Source: Pseudomonas parafulva (lineage in GTDB: Bacteria; Pseudomonadota; Gammaproteobacteria; Pseudomonadales; Pseudomonadaceae). Taken from it: a stretch of DNA of 64,000 bases. This document shows positions 19,187 to 28,894 of the stretch, piece by piece; position 1 is the stretch's first letter; each line of letters starts with the position of its first letter. The translations under genes were made by a program, and so were the position numbers. The DNA lies in contig NZ_CP009747.1 in the NCBI RefSeq assembly GCF_000800255.1, positions 2,356,001-2,420,000 on the forward strand. Direction: 5' to 3'. The notes below the pieces were generated by a model. It saw nothing but the letters and a program-made list of their open reading frames with translations, was not told the DNA's origin and did no database searches.

Positions 19187-20428
19187 TCAGACGAATCGTT
19201 CGACTCGAGCAGGCGTTCGACGCATCAGCACCTTGCCTGCACGGATCGAGACCAGCGCATGCCCCTGGCTGCGAACCATCTCGTAGTCGTCGGCGGCAGA
19301 CAGCACCAGCAGGTTCGCCGGGCGCCCGACTGCGATGCCGTAGCGCTCGCCCAGATTCAAGGTACGCGCACTGTTGTCGGTGACCAGATCGAGCGCGCGC
19401 TGCAGATCCTCGTAGCCGAGCATATGGCAGATATGCAGACCCGCTTCGAGCACGCGCAGGATGTTGCCGTTACCCAGTGGATACCAGGGGTCGACGATCG
19501 AATCCTGGCCAAAACAGACGTTCAGCCCGGCACGGTCGAGCTCGGCTACGCGGGTCACACCGCGCCGCTTGGGAAAGCTGTCGAAACGTCCCTGCAAATG
19601 AATGCTTTCGGTGGGGCAGGATACGAAGTTGATGCCCGACATCTTCAACAGACGAAACAGCTTGTAGCAGTAGGCATTGTCATAGGAGCCCATGGCCACG
19701 GTATGGCTGGCAGTGACCCGAGCCCCCATGTCGCGCACACGGGCTTCTTCGGCCAGCACTTCAAGAAAGCGCGACTGCGCATCGTCGGTCTCGTCGCAAT
19801 GAACATCCACCAGGCAGCCAGTGCGCTCGGCCAGGTCCATCAGGAACTTGACCGAGGACACGCCCTGATCGCGGGTGTTCTCGAAATGCGGAATACCACC
19901 CACCACATCGGCGCCCAGCGCCACCGCCTCGGTCATCAGGGCCCGCCCGTTGGCGTACGACTCGATGCCTTCCTGAGGAAACGCCACGATCTGCAAATCG
20001 ATCAGATGACGCACCTCCTCGCGCACCTCGACCATGGCCTTGAGCGCCACCAAGGTCGGATCGGTGACGTCGACATGAGTGCGCACATGCTGGATGCCGT
20101 GATCCACCAGCGCGCCTATGGTCTTCTTGGCCCGCGCCTTGATGTCTTCGTGGGTAGTAATAGCCTTGCGCTCGGCCCAACATTCGATGCCTTCGAACAA
20201 CGTGCCGCTCATGTTCCAGCGCGGCTCACCGGCTGTCAGGGTGGCATCGAGGTGGATATGCGGCTCGATGAAAGGCGGTATCACCAAGTTCTGTGCCGCG
20301 TCGATATCCTCGGCACTGCTCGGTTCAATCTTCGCCGGTTGGAGCTCGATGGCGGCAATGCGCTCGCCGCTCACCCGGACTGTGAACAGCCCGGTCTTGC
20401 CGCGCAGGCGGGCGTTGATGATGTTCAT
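19187..20428 (-). CDS. codA: Cytosine deaminase
   Basis: Metal-dependent amidohydrolase converting cytosine to uracil and ammonia. From ATG 20428 (ribosome site CCAGGAGTAACGCC) it has 413 residues. Metal-binding HIHLD is at residues 57-61 (His57, His59). The CodA signature DVHCDETDDAQSRFLE, VTASHTVAMGS and CFGQDSIVDPWYPLGNGN follow. These match E. coli CodA more than other amidohydrolases. The frame runs 20 codons further upstream, but the chosen ATG has the ribosome site. codB lies directly upstream on the same strand, 135 bases away. Confidence 0.92.
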   Translation of the reverse strand: MNIINARLRGKTGLFTVRVSGERIAAIELQPAKIEPSSAEDIDAAQNLVIPPFIEPHIHLDATLTAGEPRWNMSGTLFEGIECWAERKAITTHEDIKARAKKTIGALVDHGIQHVRTHVDVTDPTLVALKAMVEVREEVRHLIDLQIVAFPQEGIESYANGRALMTEAVALGADVVGGIPHFENTRDQGVSSVKFLMDLAERTGCLVDVHCDETDDAQSRFLEVLAEEARVRDMGARVTASHTVAMGSYDNAYCYKLFRLLKMSGINFVSCPTESIHLQGRFDSFPKRRGVTRVAELDRAGLNVCFGQDSIVDPWYPLGNGNILRVLEAGLHICHMLGYEDLQRALDLVTDNSARTLNLGERYGIAVGRPANLLVLSAADDYEMVRSQGHALVSIRAGKVLMRRTPARVERFV

Positions 20429-20563
20429 GGCGTTACTCCTGGCCTTGGCTATTACGCTCGCGCCAGAGCGACGGCGCGATAAAAGCATTCATGCGTGACG
20501 ATCGCGCATGGAAGGTATTGACGATGACGAACGCAGGGGAGTCTAAGCAGCCCCGGCACAGGC

Positions 20564-21823
20564 CTAGCGTTTGGCTTGGACCGCAGGCTGTATTCGCGCT
20601 CTGAACTCAAGCAGAACGACATAACACAGTGCCGAGGCGCCGATTCCCACCAGCGGTGCGACCCACGGCGAGCTATAGGCCAACACCGCCCCCAGAGCAT
20701 AAGCGAAAAGACCTGCGCGGTTGTAGCGCGGCAGCTTGACCGAAGCCAAGGTGGGATAGTGGCCGCGATAGCGGTACCAGAAATCGGCCATGATCACGCC
20801 ACCGACCGGCGGAATGATCGAGCCTAGCAAAACCAGGAAAGGAATCAGCCACTCGTACATACCGCCTATCGCCAGCACAATGCCGACACCTGCGGCGAGC
20901 AGCGTAGCGGTGCGTCGTCGCTCACTGCGTGCCAGGTGGCAACTGGCGGCTGCCACGTTATAGAGGGTCGGGCCTTGGATGGTCCAGAGATTCAGGCACA
21001 GCATCACCACCGCGGCGAATGACAGCCCTTGCAGCATCATCACCTCGACGATATCAGCTTGCTGATAAACCATCGCGCACCAAGCCCCCGCGACCACCAT
21101 CAAGCCGTTGCCTACGAGAAACGCCACCACGCTGGCGGCTACCGCAGCCCGTGCGTTGCGCGACAATCGGGTCCAGTTGGTGGCCTGTGTCGCGCCACTG
21201 GCGAAGGTGCCGAACACCATGGTCACGGCGGCCGAGAAGCTCATGCTCTCATGCGGCACCACGGCCAGCAGCCCGGAAAACCCGCCCGCATCGCGTGTGG
21301 CGATGACCATCGAGATCACCAGCAGCGCGAACATCAAAGGCACCGAGACGCGTGACAACCCGTCAAGCCCCTTGAAACCGATGATCGCAGTGACACTGAA
21401 GCCCAACCCGAACAGCACCATCAAGACCGGAGTGAAGCCCTCTGCCAACCCCAGCAGCTTGACCAATACGATCGCCACCGTTGCCGTGCCCCAGGCGTAC
21501 CAGCCCAGCTCTGCGAAACCGAGCAAGAAGTCGGAAAGGCGGCTGCCCGCCTCGCCGAAGCAGAAACGCCCCATCAACACGGTATTCAGGCCACTGCGCG
21601 AGGCGATGAACGCCAGGCTCGCGGCATAGGCGGCCAACAGAATGTTGCCAATCGTCGCTATCCAGAGCATGTCGGCGAAGGTAAACGCCATACCGAGCTT
21701 GCCCCCGGCGAACATGGTGCCGGTGAAGAACGTGAAGCTGAACAGGATCATGGCAATGGGAAGCAGGCCCTTGCGGGCTGCTGGAGGGGCTTCGGTCAGA
21801 GAAAATTCGCCGGATGAACTCAT
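20564..21823 (-). CDS. codB: Cytosine permease
   Basis: Inner-membrane cytosine:proton symporter-like protein of the NCS1 family. From ATG 21823 it is 419 residues, the same length as E. coli CodB, with about twelve membrane helices. The family start (LLPIAMILFSFTFFTGTMFAGGKLG) and the helix TWTRLSRNARAAVAASVVAFLVGNG, typical of NCS1 permeases, are present. An upstream extension to 21892 is rejected because it adds a non-homologous tail. It forms a codB-codA pair. No dedicated regulator is visible next to it. Confidence 0.92.
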   Translation of the reverse strand: MSSSGEFSLTEAPPAARKGLLPIAMILFSFTFFTGTMFAGGKLGMAFTFADMLWIATIGNILLAAYAASLAFIASRSGLNTVLMGRFCFGEAGSRLSDFLLGFAELGWYAWGTATVAIVLVKLLGLAEGFTPVLMVLFGLGFSVTAIIGFKGLDGLSRVSVPLMFALLVISMVIATRDAGGFSGLLAVVPHESMSFSAAVTMVFGTFASGATQATNWTRLSRNARAAVAASVVAFLVGNGLMVVAGAWCAMVYQQADIVEVMMLQGLSFAAVVMLCLNLWTIQGPTLYNVAAASCHLARSERRRTATLLAAGVGIVLAIGGMYEWLIPFLVLLGSIIPPVGGVIMADFWYRYRGHYPTLASVKLPRYNRAGLFAYALGAVLAYSSPWVAPLVGIGASALCYVVLLEFRARIQPAVQAKR

Positions 21824-22016
21824 GATTGGAGTAGTCCAAGAGTGAGGATTCCAACAGGCAGAGCAAGATACGGGCCGGGCTGGGCTGGACAATGCGCGCG
21901 GGTGCTCAGGCGCAAGCCAGCTTCACTTGATATGAACACTCCACACAGTGCATCGCTTTAGAAAATGAAGGCGTTTATGCCCTACTGTGAAGCGTGAATG
22001 CACGTTTGAAAGGCGG

Positions 22017-22532
22017 TCAATGGTCGCGCTCTACGCTGGCACCACCAAAGAGACGTTCAGCCTCCTGGTTCAGATCGATACCCTTTTCTTTGGCAATGCT
22101 GATCGTCATTGCCCATCGGGTCCTGTCTCGACGAAAGACGGCGTAGCGTTTGACCGCCTGCCGATGACGACCACTGTTTATCACCAGCAACGCCAACAAT
22201 GGGAGCATCAGCGCTACCCCCAGGATGGCCATCCCGTGACCCGGGGCATGAAACGCGAGCGTGAGGGCCATGCACAGCACCAGTAACACCACATTGATCC
22301 ACACACCCCAACTGCGCCCGCGTACGACGAGCATGAACGCGAGCCCCATGACCACGCCGCCAAAAACGGTCGCAAAGAATGCAACCTTGAGCACGTGCTC
22401 ATGACCGCGCCATGGAACTGGAGTAGTGATGATCCACGTGACCGCCAGCGTTGCCATTACCAGTATGTGGGCGAGCAATATCACCCAGCCAAAACGACGA
22501 ATGAAGACCCGCGTTTCGTTCGTATTCAGCAT
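22017..22532 (-). CDS. Hypothetical four-helix membrane protein
   Basis: Not recognised. From ATG 22532 (ribosome site AAGGTGATG) it is 171 residues with four membrane helices at about 13-37, 50-72, 76-98 and 100-122. A basic cytoplasmic tail HRQAVKRYAVFRRDRTRW then an acidic end follow. The longer frame to 22622 lacks a ribosome site. It is single, between codB (divergent gap of about 190 bases) and another unknown gene. Confidence 0.65.
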   Translation of the reverse strand: MLNTNETRVFIRRFGWVILLAHILVMATLAVTWIITTPVPWRGHEHVLKVAFFATVFGGVVMGLAFMLVVRGRSWGVWINVVLLVLCMALTLAFHAPGHGMAILGVALMLPLLALLVINSGRHRQAVKRYAVFRRDRTRWAMTISIAKEKGIDLNQEAERLFGGASVERDH

Positions 22533-22664
22533 TTCGACATCACCTTGAGCCCTTGGATACTCGTCTGTGGCGCATTGTAGCGCGGTCACTGGCGGTGAAG
22601 CTTGCGGCGAGGGGATTGCCAAGTCAGGCCGATAGAACGACGCTGTCAGGCATGAGTGATTGCT

Positions 22665-22979
22665 TCAGGGCTTGGGGCCCTCTGGCGCTGACTGATCACC
22701 GCGCATTTGTGCCACCTGGCCGTCGATCATGGCCTTGCTCATGCCGCTGAGGTAGAAGGTGGCGCGCATCAACACGGCGGCTTCACGGGGGTGATTGATG
22801 GCCCGACGGGTGAGCTCGGTCACGCAACCCATGATGGCGGAAATTTCCATGAGCGTGTCCTTGGCCGGCAGGCCAGGTATCGCCTGCACCCAGTCCATCC
22901 TCGGCTTTCGGCGCAAGCGGTCCATGGCGCTGATGACCTTGAGCTCAGGCCCCTTGGATGATTGATCGTCACTGCCCAT
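22665..22979 (-). CDS. Hypothetical protein
   Basis: Not recognised. The 104 residues are polar and helical with no signal or membrane segment. There is a central helix DTLMEISAIMGCVTELTRRAINHPREAAVLMRATFYL. A good ribosome site (CCAGGAGGATAT) precedes the ATG, which argues that it is translated. The next gene downstream on this strand starts 132 bases away. Confidence 0.65.
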   Translation of the reverse strand: MGSDDQSSKGPELKVISAMDRLRRKPRMDWVQAIPGLPAKDTLMEISAIMGCVTELTRRAINHPREAAVLMRATFYLSGMSKAMIDGQVAQMRGDQSAPEGPKP

Positions 22980-23330
22980 ATATCCTCCTGGAAATCGTCA
23001 TGAAGTGCTTGCCACACTTCCTCGTCCTAGCTCAACCAGACTCACGCGAACCCGGCGTGCGTCTCTGCCCGTGGGCTGAGGCAGGATGAGGAAATGCAGC
23101 AAGCAGACGAAGCCTAGAGGGCCTCTGGACAAGGCACAACGGCTCAACACGGGGAAATAGCGTCATGGGAAAAGCCCTACGCGACACTCGGAAGGTTCAC
23201 CCGAATCGAAGTCGCCCCTCAGCTGAAATGCCGCCCGAGACTATCCGATGGAACGTCCCAGCCCTTGAGACCTCCCACACTAACGCAGGCCAAAAGCGCG
23301 CTGCCCACGAAGATCTGGAGGACCACTCGC
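22980..23330. other. Intergenic stretch, 351 bases, nothing recognised
   Basis: This divergent gap separates an unknown minus-strand gene and the plus-strand DJ-1/PfpI gene. Frames in it have no ribosome site and end inside the downstream gene. I found no promoter pair, operator palindrome or hairpin strong enough to name. Confidence 0.5.
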
Positions 23331-24026
23331 ATGTACAAGATCCTGATGGTGCTGACTTCCCACGACCAACTCGGCGATACCGGTCAGAAAACCGGCTTCT
23401 GGCTCGAGGAGTTCGCCGCGCCGTATTACGTGTTCGTCGATGCCGGCGCGGAGATCACCCTGGCTTCGCCCAAGGGCGGCCAGCCGCCGCTCGACCCGAA
23501 GAGCGACCAACCCGATGCCCAGACCGAAGCCACCGAACGCTTCCGAGGTGATACCCAGGCACAGATGGCGCTGGCCGACACCGTACCGCTGGGCGAGATC
23601 GATCCTTACGATTTCGACGCCGTGTTCTACCCGGGCGGCCACGGCCCACTCTGGGACCTGGCCCAGGACAAGGACTCAATCACCTTGCTGGAAGCGTTCT
23701 ATGCGGCCAACAAACCCATTGCCGCGGTCTGCCACGCGCCCGGCGTACTGAAGCGGGTGAAGGCGCCCGACGGCACGTCGGTGATCGATGGCAAGCGCGT
23801 CACCGGCTTCACCAACAGTGAAGAACACGCCGTCGGCCTGACCGACGTGGTGCCATTCCTGGTAGAAGACATGCTAAAGGCCCAGGGTGGCGAGTATTCC
23901 AAGGCGGCCGACTGGGCCAGTTACGTGATCGAAGATGACCATCTGATCACCGGTCAGAATCCTGCCTCATCGCACGCCACGGCCGAGGCACTGCTCAAAC
24001 GCCTGGCCAAAGAGCCGCACGCCTGA
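23331..24026 (+). CDS. DJ-1/PfpI family protein (type 1 glutamine amidotransferase-like)
   Basis: Cytoplasmic protein of 231 residues, likely a glyoxalase III/chaperone or stress hydrolase; the exact reaction is unknown. The nucleophile elbow AAVCHAPGVL has Cys134. The conserved FYPGGHGPLWDL segment (about 103-114) and the N-terminal FWLEEFAAPYYVF (Glu near 26) are those of the HchA/YedU-like branch. ATG 23331 follows TGGAGGACC, so I prefer it over a longer frame. It is followed by an inverted repeat in the convergent gap. Confidence 0.9.
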   Translation: MYKILMVLTSHDQLGDTGQKTGFWLEEFAAPYYVFVDAGAEITLASPKGGQPPLDPKSDQPDAQTEATERFRGDTQAQMALADTVPLGEIDPYDFDAVFYPGGHGPLWDLAQDKDSITLLEAFYAANKPIAAVCHAPGVLKRVKAPDGTSVIDGKRVTGFTNSEEHAVGLTDVVPFLVEDMLKAQGGEYSKAADWASYVIEDDHLITGQNPASSHATAEALLKRLAKEPHA

Positions 24027-24035
24027 TAAGCACAG

Positions 24036-24069
24036 GTGTTGCGTAGGCACGCACGGACCTGCGCAACAC
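24036..24069. terminator. Inverted repeat between two convergent genes
   Basis: GTGTTGCG (24036-24043) pairs with CGCAACAC (24062-24069) across 18 bases, in the 63-base gap between the PfpI-like gene and the amidohydrolase. It may end transcription from both sides. No T-run. Confidence 0.45.
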
Positions 24070-24089
24070 GGTTCATACGATAAGCGTGC

Positions 24090-25094
24090 TCATCGACGCT
24101 TTGGTAATAGTGCCAGGAAGTTGTCCCTCGCCACTTGGCGGGCCACGGCTTCGGGCAACGCATCCAGAAACACGTCGAAGCCATGCATCTGCTCGCCTAC
24201 GCTGGCGAACCGGCCCACCACATCCGAACCCAACATGAATCGATCCGGGAAGCGCTCCACCAGCGCCAGCCAGGCCTTGCGGGGTTTTCCCTGCTCATCC
24301 AGCAGATAGGGCTGACGCATGCTCCAGGACAAATCGATGTAGAGGTTGGGGTAGGCTTCGAGCATGCGCTCGAGGGTGGGCAGAATGAAGTCCATCTGGG
24401 TCTGGTGACGATGGATCTCCAGACTGGTGCCAGCGTGGGCCCAAATGAATCGGGTATGCGGATGATCGCGCAGCGGCTCTTCGATCTCCGCCAGATACAG
24501 CGGGTTACGCTCGCGTTTGGAGGTGATGTTGGAGTGCACCATCACCGGCAGATCCCGCTCAGCAGCCAGGTGATAAATTCGCGCCATCGCCTCGTTGTTG
24601 GCCCGGGGCGTATCGCCGCTGGTCAGCGCCGTCAGGTCATCGTGGCGGGTGAACACCTCGCCGATGCCTTGCCAGAAATCGGGATACAGTTCGAGCATGC
24701 GCTCGACATGGCTGACCGCGTTCTTGTCCACCGGATTGATCCCGGAAAGAAACGGATGAAAGCGTTTGCGCTGTTCGGCGGGCAGTTTCTGCACCGCCGC
24801 CGCGACGTGAATGTCGGTGGCACTGAACCAGTACGCTTCGGCATCGTCGCCGGCGTAATAGCGAGGACGCTTGGGTTCGTCCTCGTGCCATTTCTTCGCC
24901 ACCGGAATACCGGAGATCATCGCGTGATCGACCCCTGCTTGATCCATGGCCCGTAGCAAGGCGGGCATGCCTTCACTTTCCTGGAAGAAGTCGACGTAAT
25001 GCAGGTGGGCATCGCTGTAGCGATAATCGCGAGCCTGCACCGTTGGGCACAGGCTGGCGGAAAACAGCAGGCAGGCCAGTGCTCTGGCGATCAT
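24090..25094 (-). CDS. Exported amidohydrolase-family protein
   Basis: A metal-dependent TIM-barrel hydrolase predicted to be exported, 334 residues. The signal peptide is MIARALACLLFSASLCPTVQA. A metal-site-like DAHLHYVDF (about residues 29-37), PVMVHSNIT (middle), FIWAHAGTS and a final LGSDVVGRF (Asp) follow. This layout is that of the amidohydrolase-2 family (PF04909). Substrate unknown. The frame is open from a TTG at 25115, but ATG 25094 has CAGGACG upstream and opens the signal peptide. The dienelactone-hydrolase gene lies 71 bases upstream on the same strand. Confidence 0.85.
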   Translation of the reverse strand: MIARALACLLFSASLCPTVQARDYRYSDAHLHYVDFFQESEGMPALLRAMDQAGVDHAMISGIPVAKKWHEDEPKRPRYYAGDDAEAYWFSATDIHVAAAVQKLPAEQRKRFHPFLSGINPVDKNAVSHVERMLELYPDFWQGIGEVFTRHDDLTALTSGDTPRANNEAMARIYHLAAERDLPVMVHSNITSKRERNPLYLAEIEEPLRDHPHTRFIWAHAGTSLEIHRHQTQMDFILPTLERMLEAYPNLYIDLSWSMRQPYLLDEQGKPRKAWLALVERFPDRFMLGSDVVGRFASVGEQMHGFDVFLDALPEAVARQVARDNFLALLPKRR

Positions 25095-25165
25095 GGGGCA
25101 ACGTCCTGATGGCAATCGAAGCAGCGTAGACCACCGCCGCGGGCCGATCGTTCAGGACTGCCACT

Positions 25166-25891
25166 TCACGCCTTGAACACTTCCTCGAGCAGGTTGTGCA
25201 TCGAGCGGAACGCACGCTCCGAGGTGCGTCGATCGTACTGCATCTTGCCCGGCACGTTGGCGGTAGGATCGGTGAAGGAATGCACCGCACCGCCATAGCT
25301 CAGCAGTTGCCAATCGACCTTGGCCGCGTTCATTTCGGCCTCGAATGCCGGCAGTTGTTCGGCGGGTACCAGCGGGTCGGAGGCGCCGTGCAGCACGAGT
25401 ACCGAGCCCTTGATACGCGAAGCGTCTTCAGGCCTAGGCGTATCGAGGGTGCCATGGAAAGACACCGTCGCCTTGAGGTCCGCGCCACTGCGTGCCAACT
25501 CCAGTGCGCAGCACCCACCGAAGCAGAAACCGAACGCGCCCGCTTTACCAGGCGCCAGGAGCGCCTTGGACTGGCCGAGCAACTGCGCCAAGGCCTCATG
25601 CATACGTTTGCGCAACTCGTCGCGGTCATTCTTCAACGGCATCATCGCCGCCCCCGCCTCTTCAGCATTCGACGGACGCACGCCCTGCCCGTACAGGTCG
25701 GCGATCAAGACCACGTAGCCTTGTTCGGCCACTTCCTTGGCGACGCGCTCAGCCACTTCGCCGATACCCATCCAGTTCGGTGCCATCACCAACGCAGGCC
25801 GTGCGGCCGCCCCTGGCTCAAAGACCAGGCGGCTCTCATAGCTGCGGCCGGACAGGTGATAGACCAGCGACTCGACGATTACCTTGCTCAT
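25166..25891 (-). CDS. Dienelactone hydrolase family protein
   Basis: Cytoplasmic alpha/beta hydrolase of 241 residues. GAFGFCFGGCC has the nucleophile Cys at 123, the same number as in classical dienelactone hydrolase. HGASDPLVP (Asp) and GAVHSFTDP (His) complete the triad. No aromatic-degradation genes are adjacent, so the natural substrate is unknown. The ATG at 25891 is 7 bases after GAGGA; an ATG one codon earlier is also possible. Confidence 0.9.
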   Translation of the reverse strand: MSKVIVESLVYHLSGRSYESRLVFEPGAAARPALVMAPNWMGIGEVAERVAKEVAEQGYVVLIADLYGQGVRPSNAEEAGAAMMPLKNDRDELRKRMHEALAQLLGQSKALLAPGKAGAFGFCFGGCCALELARSGADLKATVSFHGTLDTPRPEDASRIKGSVLVLHGASDPLVPAEQLPAFEAEMNAAKVDWQLLSYGGAVHSFTDPTANVPGKMQYDRRTSERAFRSMHNLLEEVFKA

Positions 25892-25915
25892 CATGCATTC
25901 CTCAGGCTTGACCAA

Positions 25916-25940
25916 AAGAAAAGCCCGCCGAAGCGGGCTT
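25916..25940 (-). terminator. Rho-independent terminator of htpG
   Basis: A perfect 8-bp stem AAGCCCGC / GCGGGCTT with loop CGAA (25921-25940) lies 15 bases after the htpG stop and is followed on the minus strand by TTCTTTTGG. Confidence 0.9.
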
Positions 25941-25954
25941 TGCGGTGCGTCATC

Positions 25955-27862
25955 TCAAGCAGACAGCTCGACCAGCAGCTTGTTCAGGCGGCGCACATAC
26001 GCTGCCGGATCCTTGAGGCTGTCGCCAGCGGCCAAGGCCGCCTGGTCGAACAGAATGTGCGACAGCTCCGAGAAGCGATCTTCGCTCTGTTCGTGATCGA
26101 GCTTCTCGATCAGCGGGTGAGTCGGGTTGAATTCGAAGATCGGCTTGGAGTCCGGCACCTTCTGACCGCTGGCTTCGAGGATCTGGCGCATCTGCAGACC
26201 CAAGTCCTGCTCGCCGATGGCCAGGATCGCCGGAGAATCGGTCAAGCGGTGCGATACGCGCACTTCGGCAACGCTGTCGCCCAACGCCGTTTTCAGGCGC
26301 TCGACAAGACCCTCCTTGTCCTTGGCCACTTCTTCCTGGGCTTTCTTGTCCTCTTCGGAATCCAGATTGCCCAGGTCCAGGTCGCCACGGGCGACATCGA
26401 CGAAGCTCTTGCCATCGAATTCGGTGAGATAGCTCATCAGCCACTCATCGATACGGTCGGTGAGCAGCAACACTTCGATGCCTTTCTTGCGGAAGACTTC
26501 CAGGTGCGGGCTGTTCTTGACCTGCGCGTAGGACTCGCCAGTGAGGTAGTAGACTTTGTCCTGCCCTTCCTTGGCGCGGGCCAGGTAGTCGGCCAGGCTG
26601 ACGCTCTGCTCGCCGCTGTCGTCGTGCGTGGAGGCGAAGCGCAACAGACCAGCGATCTTTTCCTTGTTGGCGAAATCTTCGGCCGGACCTTCCTTGAGCA
26701 CCTGGCCGAAATTCTTCCAGAAGCCCTTGTACTGTTCCGGTTCGTTCTTCGCCAACTTCTCCAGCATGTCCAGCACGCGCTTGGTCAGGGCCGACTTCAT
26801 CGAATCGATGATCGGATCCTTCTGCAGGATTTCACGCGAGACGTTGAGCGACAGGTCGTTGGAGTCGACCACACCCTTGATGAAGCGCAGGTACAGCGGC
26901 AGGAACGATTCGGCCTGGTCCATGATGAACACGCGCTGCACGTACAGCTTCAAGCCGCGCGGTGCTTCGCGCTGGTACAGGTCGAACGGCGCACGTGCCG
27001 GCACGTACAGCAGCGAGTTGTACTCCAGCTTGCCTTCGACCTTGTTGTGACTCCAGGCCAGCGGGTTTTCGAAATCATGGCCGATGTGCTTGTAGAACTC
27101 CTGGTACTCCTCGTCCTTGATCTCGGTACGCGGGCGGGTCCACAGCGCGCTGGCGCGGTTGACGGTTTCCCACTCTTCAGCAGGCTGCTCTTCGCCTTCG
27201 GCTACGGCCGATTGCTCTTTTGGCAACTGGATCGGCAACGCGATGTGGTCGGAATACTTCTTCACCACATTGCGCAGGCGCCAGCCGTCGGCGAACTCCT
27301 GCTCATCCTGCTTCAAGTGCAGGACGATGCGCGTGCCGCGCTGCGGCTTGTCGATGGTCGCGACTTCGAAGTCGCCCTCGCCCTTGGACGACCAATGCAC
27401 GCCTTCGGCGGCAGCAGTGCCAGCACGGCGACTGTAGACATCGACTTTGTCGGCAACGATGAACGCGGAATAGAAGCCCACGCCGAACTGGCCGATCAGG
27501 TGCGAGTCCTTCTTCTGATCACCGGTGAGGTTCTTCATGAAGTCGGCCGTGCCGGACTTGGCGATGGTACCCAGGTGGGTGATGACATCCGCGCGGCTCA
27601 TACCGATGCCATTGTCTTCCAGGGTGACCGTGCCGGCTTCCTTGTCGAAGCTCAGGCGAATCTTCAGATCGGCATCGCCCTCTAGCAACTCGGGCTTGGC
27701 CAGGGCTTCGAAACGCAGCTTGTCAGCAGCGTCGGAGGCGTTGGAGATCAATTCGCGCAGGAAGATCTCCTTGTTCGAATACAGCGAATGAATCATGAGG
27801 TGCAGCAGTTGCTTGACCTCGGTCTGGAAGCCCAGGGTTTCTTTTTGAGTCTCCACACTCAT
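25955..27862 (-). CDS. htpG: Chaperone HtpG (Hsp90 family)
   Basis: ATP-dependent cytosolic chaperone of 635 residues. The GHKL ATPase motifs are clear: [18 protein letters not shown] (about 27-44), DNGIGM (about 85) and [11 protein letters not shown] (about 125). The middle domain ([20 protein letters not shown]) and the dimerising C-terminal domain follow. ATG 27862 sits 8 bases after GGAGTG. It has its own heat-shock promoter and terminator, so it is monocistronic. Confidence 0.98.
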   Translation of the reverse strand: MSVETQKETLGFQTEVKQLLHLMIHSLYSNKEIFLRELISNASDAADKLRFEALAKPELLEGDADLKIRLSFDKEAGTVTLEDNGIGMSRADVITHLGTIAKSGTADFMKNLTGDQKKDSHLIGQFGVGFYSAFIVADKVDVYSRRAGTAAAEGVHWSSKGEGDFEVATIDKPQRGTRIVLHLKQDEQEFADGWRLRNVVKKYSDHIALPIQLPKEQSAVAEGEEQPAEEWETVNRASALWTRPRTEIKDEEYQEFYKHIGHDFENPLAWSHNKVEGKLEYNSLLYVPARAPFDLYQREAPRGLKLYVQRVFIMDQAESFLPLYLRFIKGVVDSNDLSLNVSREILQKDPIIDSMKSALTKRVLDMLEKLAKNEPEQYKGFWKNFGQVLKEGPAEDFANKEKIAGLLRFASTHDDSGEQSVSLADYLARAKEGQDKVYYLTGESYAQVKNSPHLEVFRKKGIEVLLLTDRIDEWLMSYLTEFDGKSFVDVARGDLDLGNLDSEEDKKAQEEVAKDKEGLVERLKTALGDSVAEVRVSHRLTDSPAILAIGEQDLGLQMRQILEASGQKVPDSKPIFEFNPTHPLIEKLDHEQSEDRFSELSHILFDQAALAAGDSLKDPAAYVRRLNKLLVELSA

Positions 27863-27929
27863 CGTCTTCACACTCCGATCTGTTGGTCATTGCGCCCCAG
27901 GCGTCGAGCCTGATGGGCGGATGTTCAGC

Positions 27930-27957
27930 AGATGGGGGCATGGCTGGCTATTTCAAG
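27930..27957 (-). promoter_or_regulatory. Sigma32 (RpoH) heat-shock promoter of htpG
   Basis: On the minus strand CTTGAAA (plus 27951-27957), a 14-base spacer and CCCATCT (27930-27936) match the E. coli sigma32 consensus CTTGAAA - 13-15 bases - CCCATNT at every defined base. The start of transcription would fall near 27922, about 60 bases before the htpG ATG. It overlaps the last codons of the upstream thioesterase gene. Confidence 0.88.
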
Positions 27958-28406
27958 GGTGGCTGCGGCTGGATCTTGAAATGCGCCCGGGCCGTGGCGA
28001 TGGGCGAGCCGCGCTCGCCCTGCCAGGCGGTGATCGACACATTGGTCACCCGCCGCCCCTGGCGCCACAGCTGGCATTGGGCGAAGGTGTCGCGGTAATG
28101 GCCGGCGCGCAGGTAATCGATGGAGAAGTCGATGATCTTCGGAATACTCAGGCTGTCACTGAAGATCAACAGGTACAGGGCGGCTGAAAGCTCCATGAAA
28201 CCCGCGATCACGCCGCCATGAATGGCCGGGAGCAGCGGGTTGCCGATGTTGTCGGGGTTGGCGGGCAGACGAAACAGCAGATCATCGCCCTCGCGCTGAC
28301 ATTCGATGCCGATCAGCCCGGCGTAGGGAATCAGTGCCAATAACGGCGCATAGTCGCCGCGTGCATGCGCCTCTGTCAGTTGCTGGCGTATCGGCGCAGG
28401 GATCAT
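27948..28406 (-). CDS. PaaI-family hot-dog thioesterase (second of a pair)
   Basis: Probable acyl-CoA thioesterase, 152 residues, single hot-dog domain. The active segment NPLLPAIHGGVIAGFMELSAALYLL has the family HGGV motif (about residues 64-67). KIIDFSIDYLRAG is the usual later strand. No signal peptide. Its start overlaps the end of the upstream thioesterase by ATGA. The htpG promoter overlaps its last codons. Substrate unknown. Confidence 0.88.
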   Translation of the reverse strand: MIPAPIRQQLTEAHARGDYAPLLALIPYAGLIGIECQREGDDLLFRLPANPDNIGNPLLPAIHGGVIAGFMELSAALYLLIFSDSLSIPKIIDFSIDYLRAGHYRDTFAQCQLWRQGRRVTNVSITAWQGERGSPIATARAHFKIQPQPPLK

Positions 28407-28894
28407 GCCTGCCCCTCGCCCATGCGCGCGGCAAAACTCAGGCCTCCGCGCGCCTCACCACCTAGACGCATGAAGGTGCCTACGACCTGGCAGATCGGCT
28501 GCGCCGGGTCGTCCTGGTAAGCGCTACCTCGAGTGAAGATCACATCGCGGGTCACCCGGTAGCAGTGCGCATGACCGTAAAGGTCCAAACCTGGCTTGGC
28601 CGGGTGCATGTAGTCGATACGCAGATCCAGCGTCGGACAGACTTCGAATTTCGGCAGCACGCACAGCGTGGCCATGCCGCAGGTGGTGTCCAGCAACGTG
28701 GTGAGCGCCCCGCCATGCACGGCGCCGGTCTGCGGATTGCCCACCAACCTGTCCGACCAAGGCAGCACCAAGGTCATACCCTGCGCGTCGGCATGCTGCA
28801 CCCGCATCTGCAACTGTTGGCAATGCCGCAGCGCCGACAGGAATCGCTGCGACATTGCCATCAGCGTACTGAGCTCTGTAGGGGTTGGATTCAT
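28403..28894 (-). CDS. PaaI-family hot-dog thioesterase (first of a pair)
   Basis: Probable acyl-CoA thioesterase, 163 residues from ATG 28894 (GGAGC 9 bases upstream). GNPQTGAVHGGALTTLLDTTCGMA carries the HGG motif near residue 63, and TLDLRIDYMHPAKPG is the substrate-strand region. The two thioesterases of this pair are only loosely alike, so they are not a recent duplication. The pair is translationally coupled. The frame extends to 28972, but without homology. Confidence 0.88.
   Translation of the reverse strand: MNPTPTELSTLMAMSQRFLSALRHCQQLQMRVQHADAQGMTLVLPWSDRLVGNPQTGAVHGGALTTLLDTTCGMATLCVLPKFEVCPTLDLRIDYMHPAKPGLDLYGHAHCYRVTRDVIFTRGSAYQDDPAQPICQVVGTFMRLGGEARGGLSFAARMGEGQA

Noticed and set aside
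23165..23551. 128-codon plus-strand frame ahead of the PfpI-like gene
   Set aside because: No ribosome site, and it runs into the PfpI gene in another frame.
25196..27685. 829-codon frame opposite htpG and the dienelactone hydrolase gene
   Set aside because: Spans two real genes and a terminator on the other strand.
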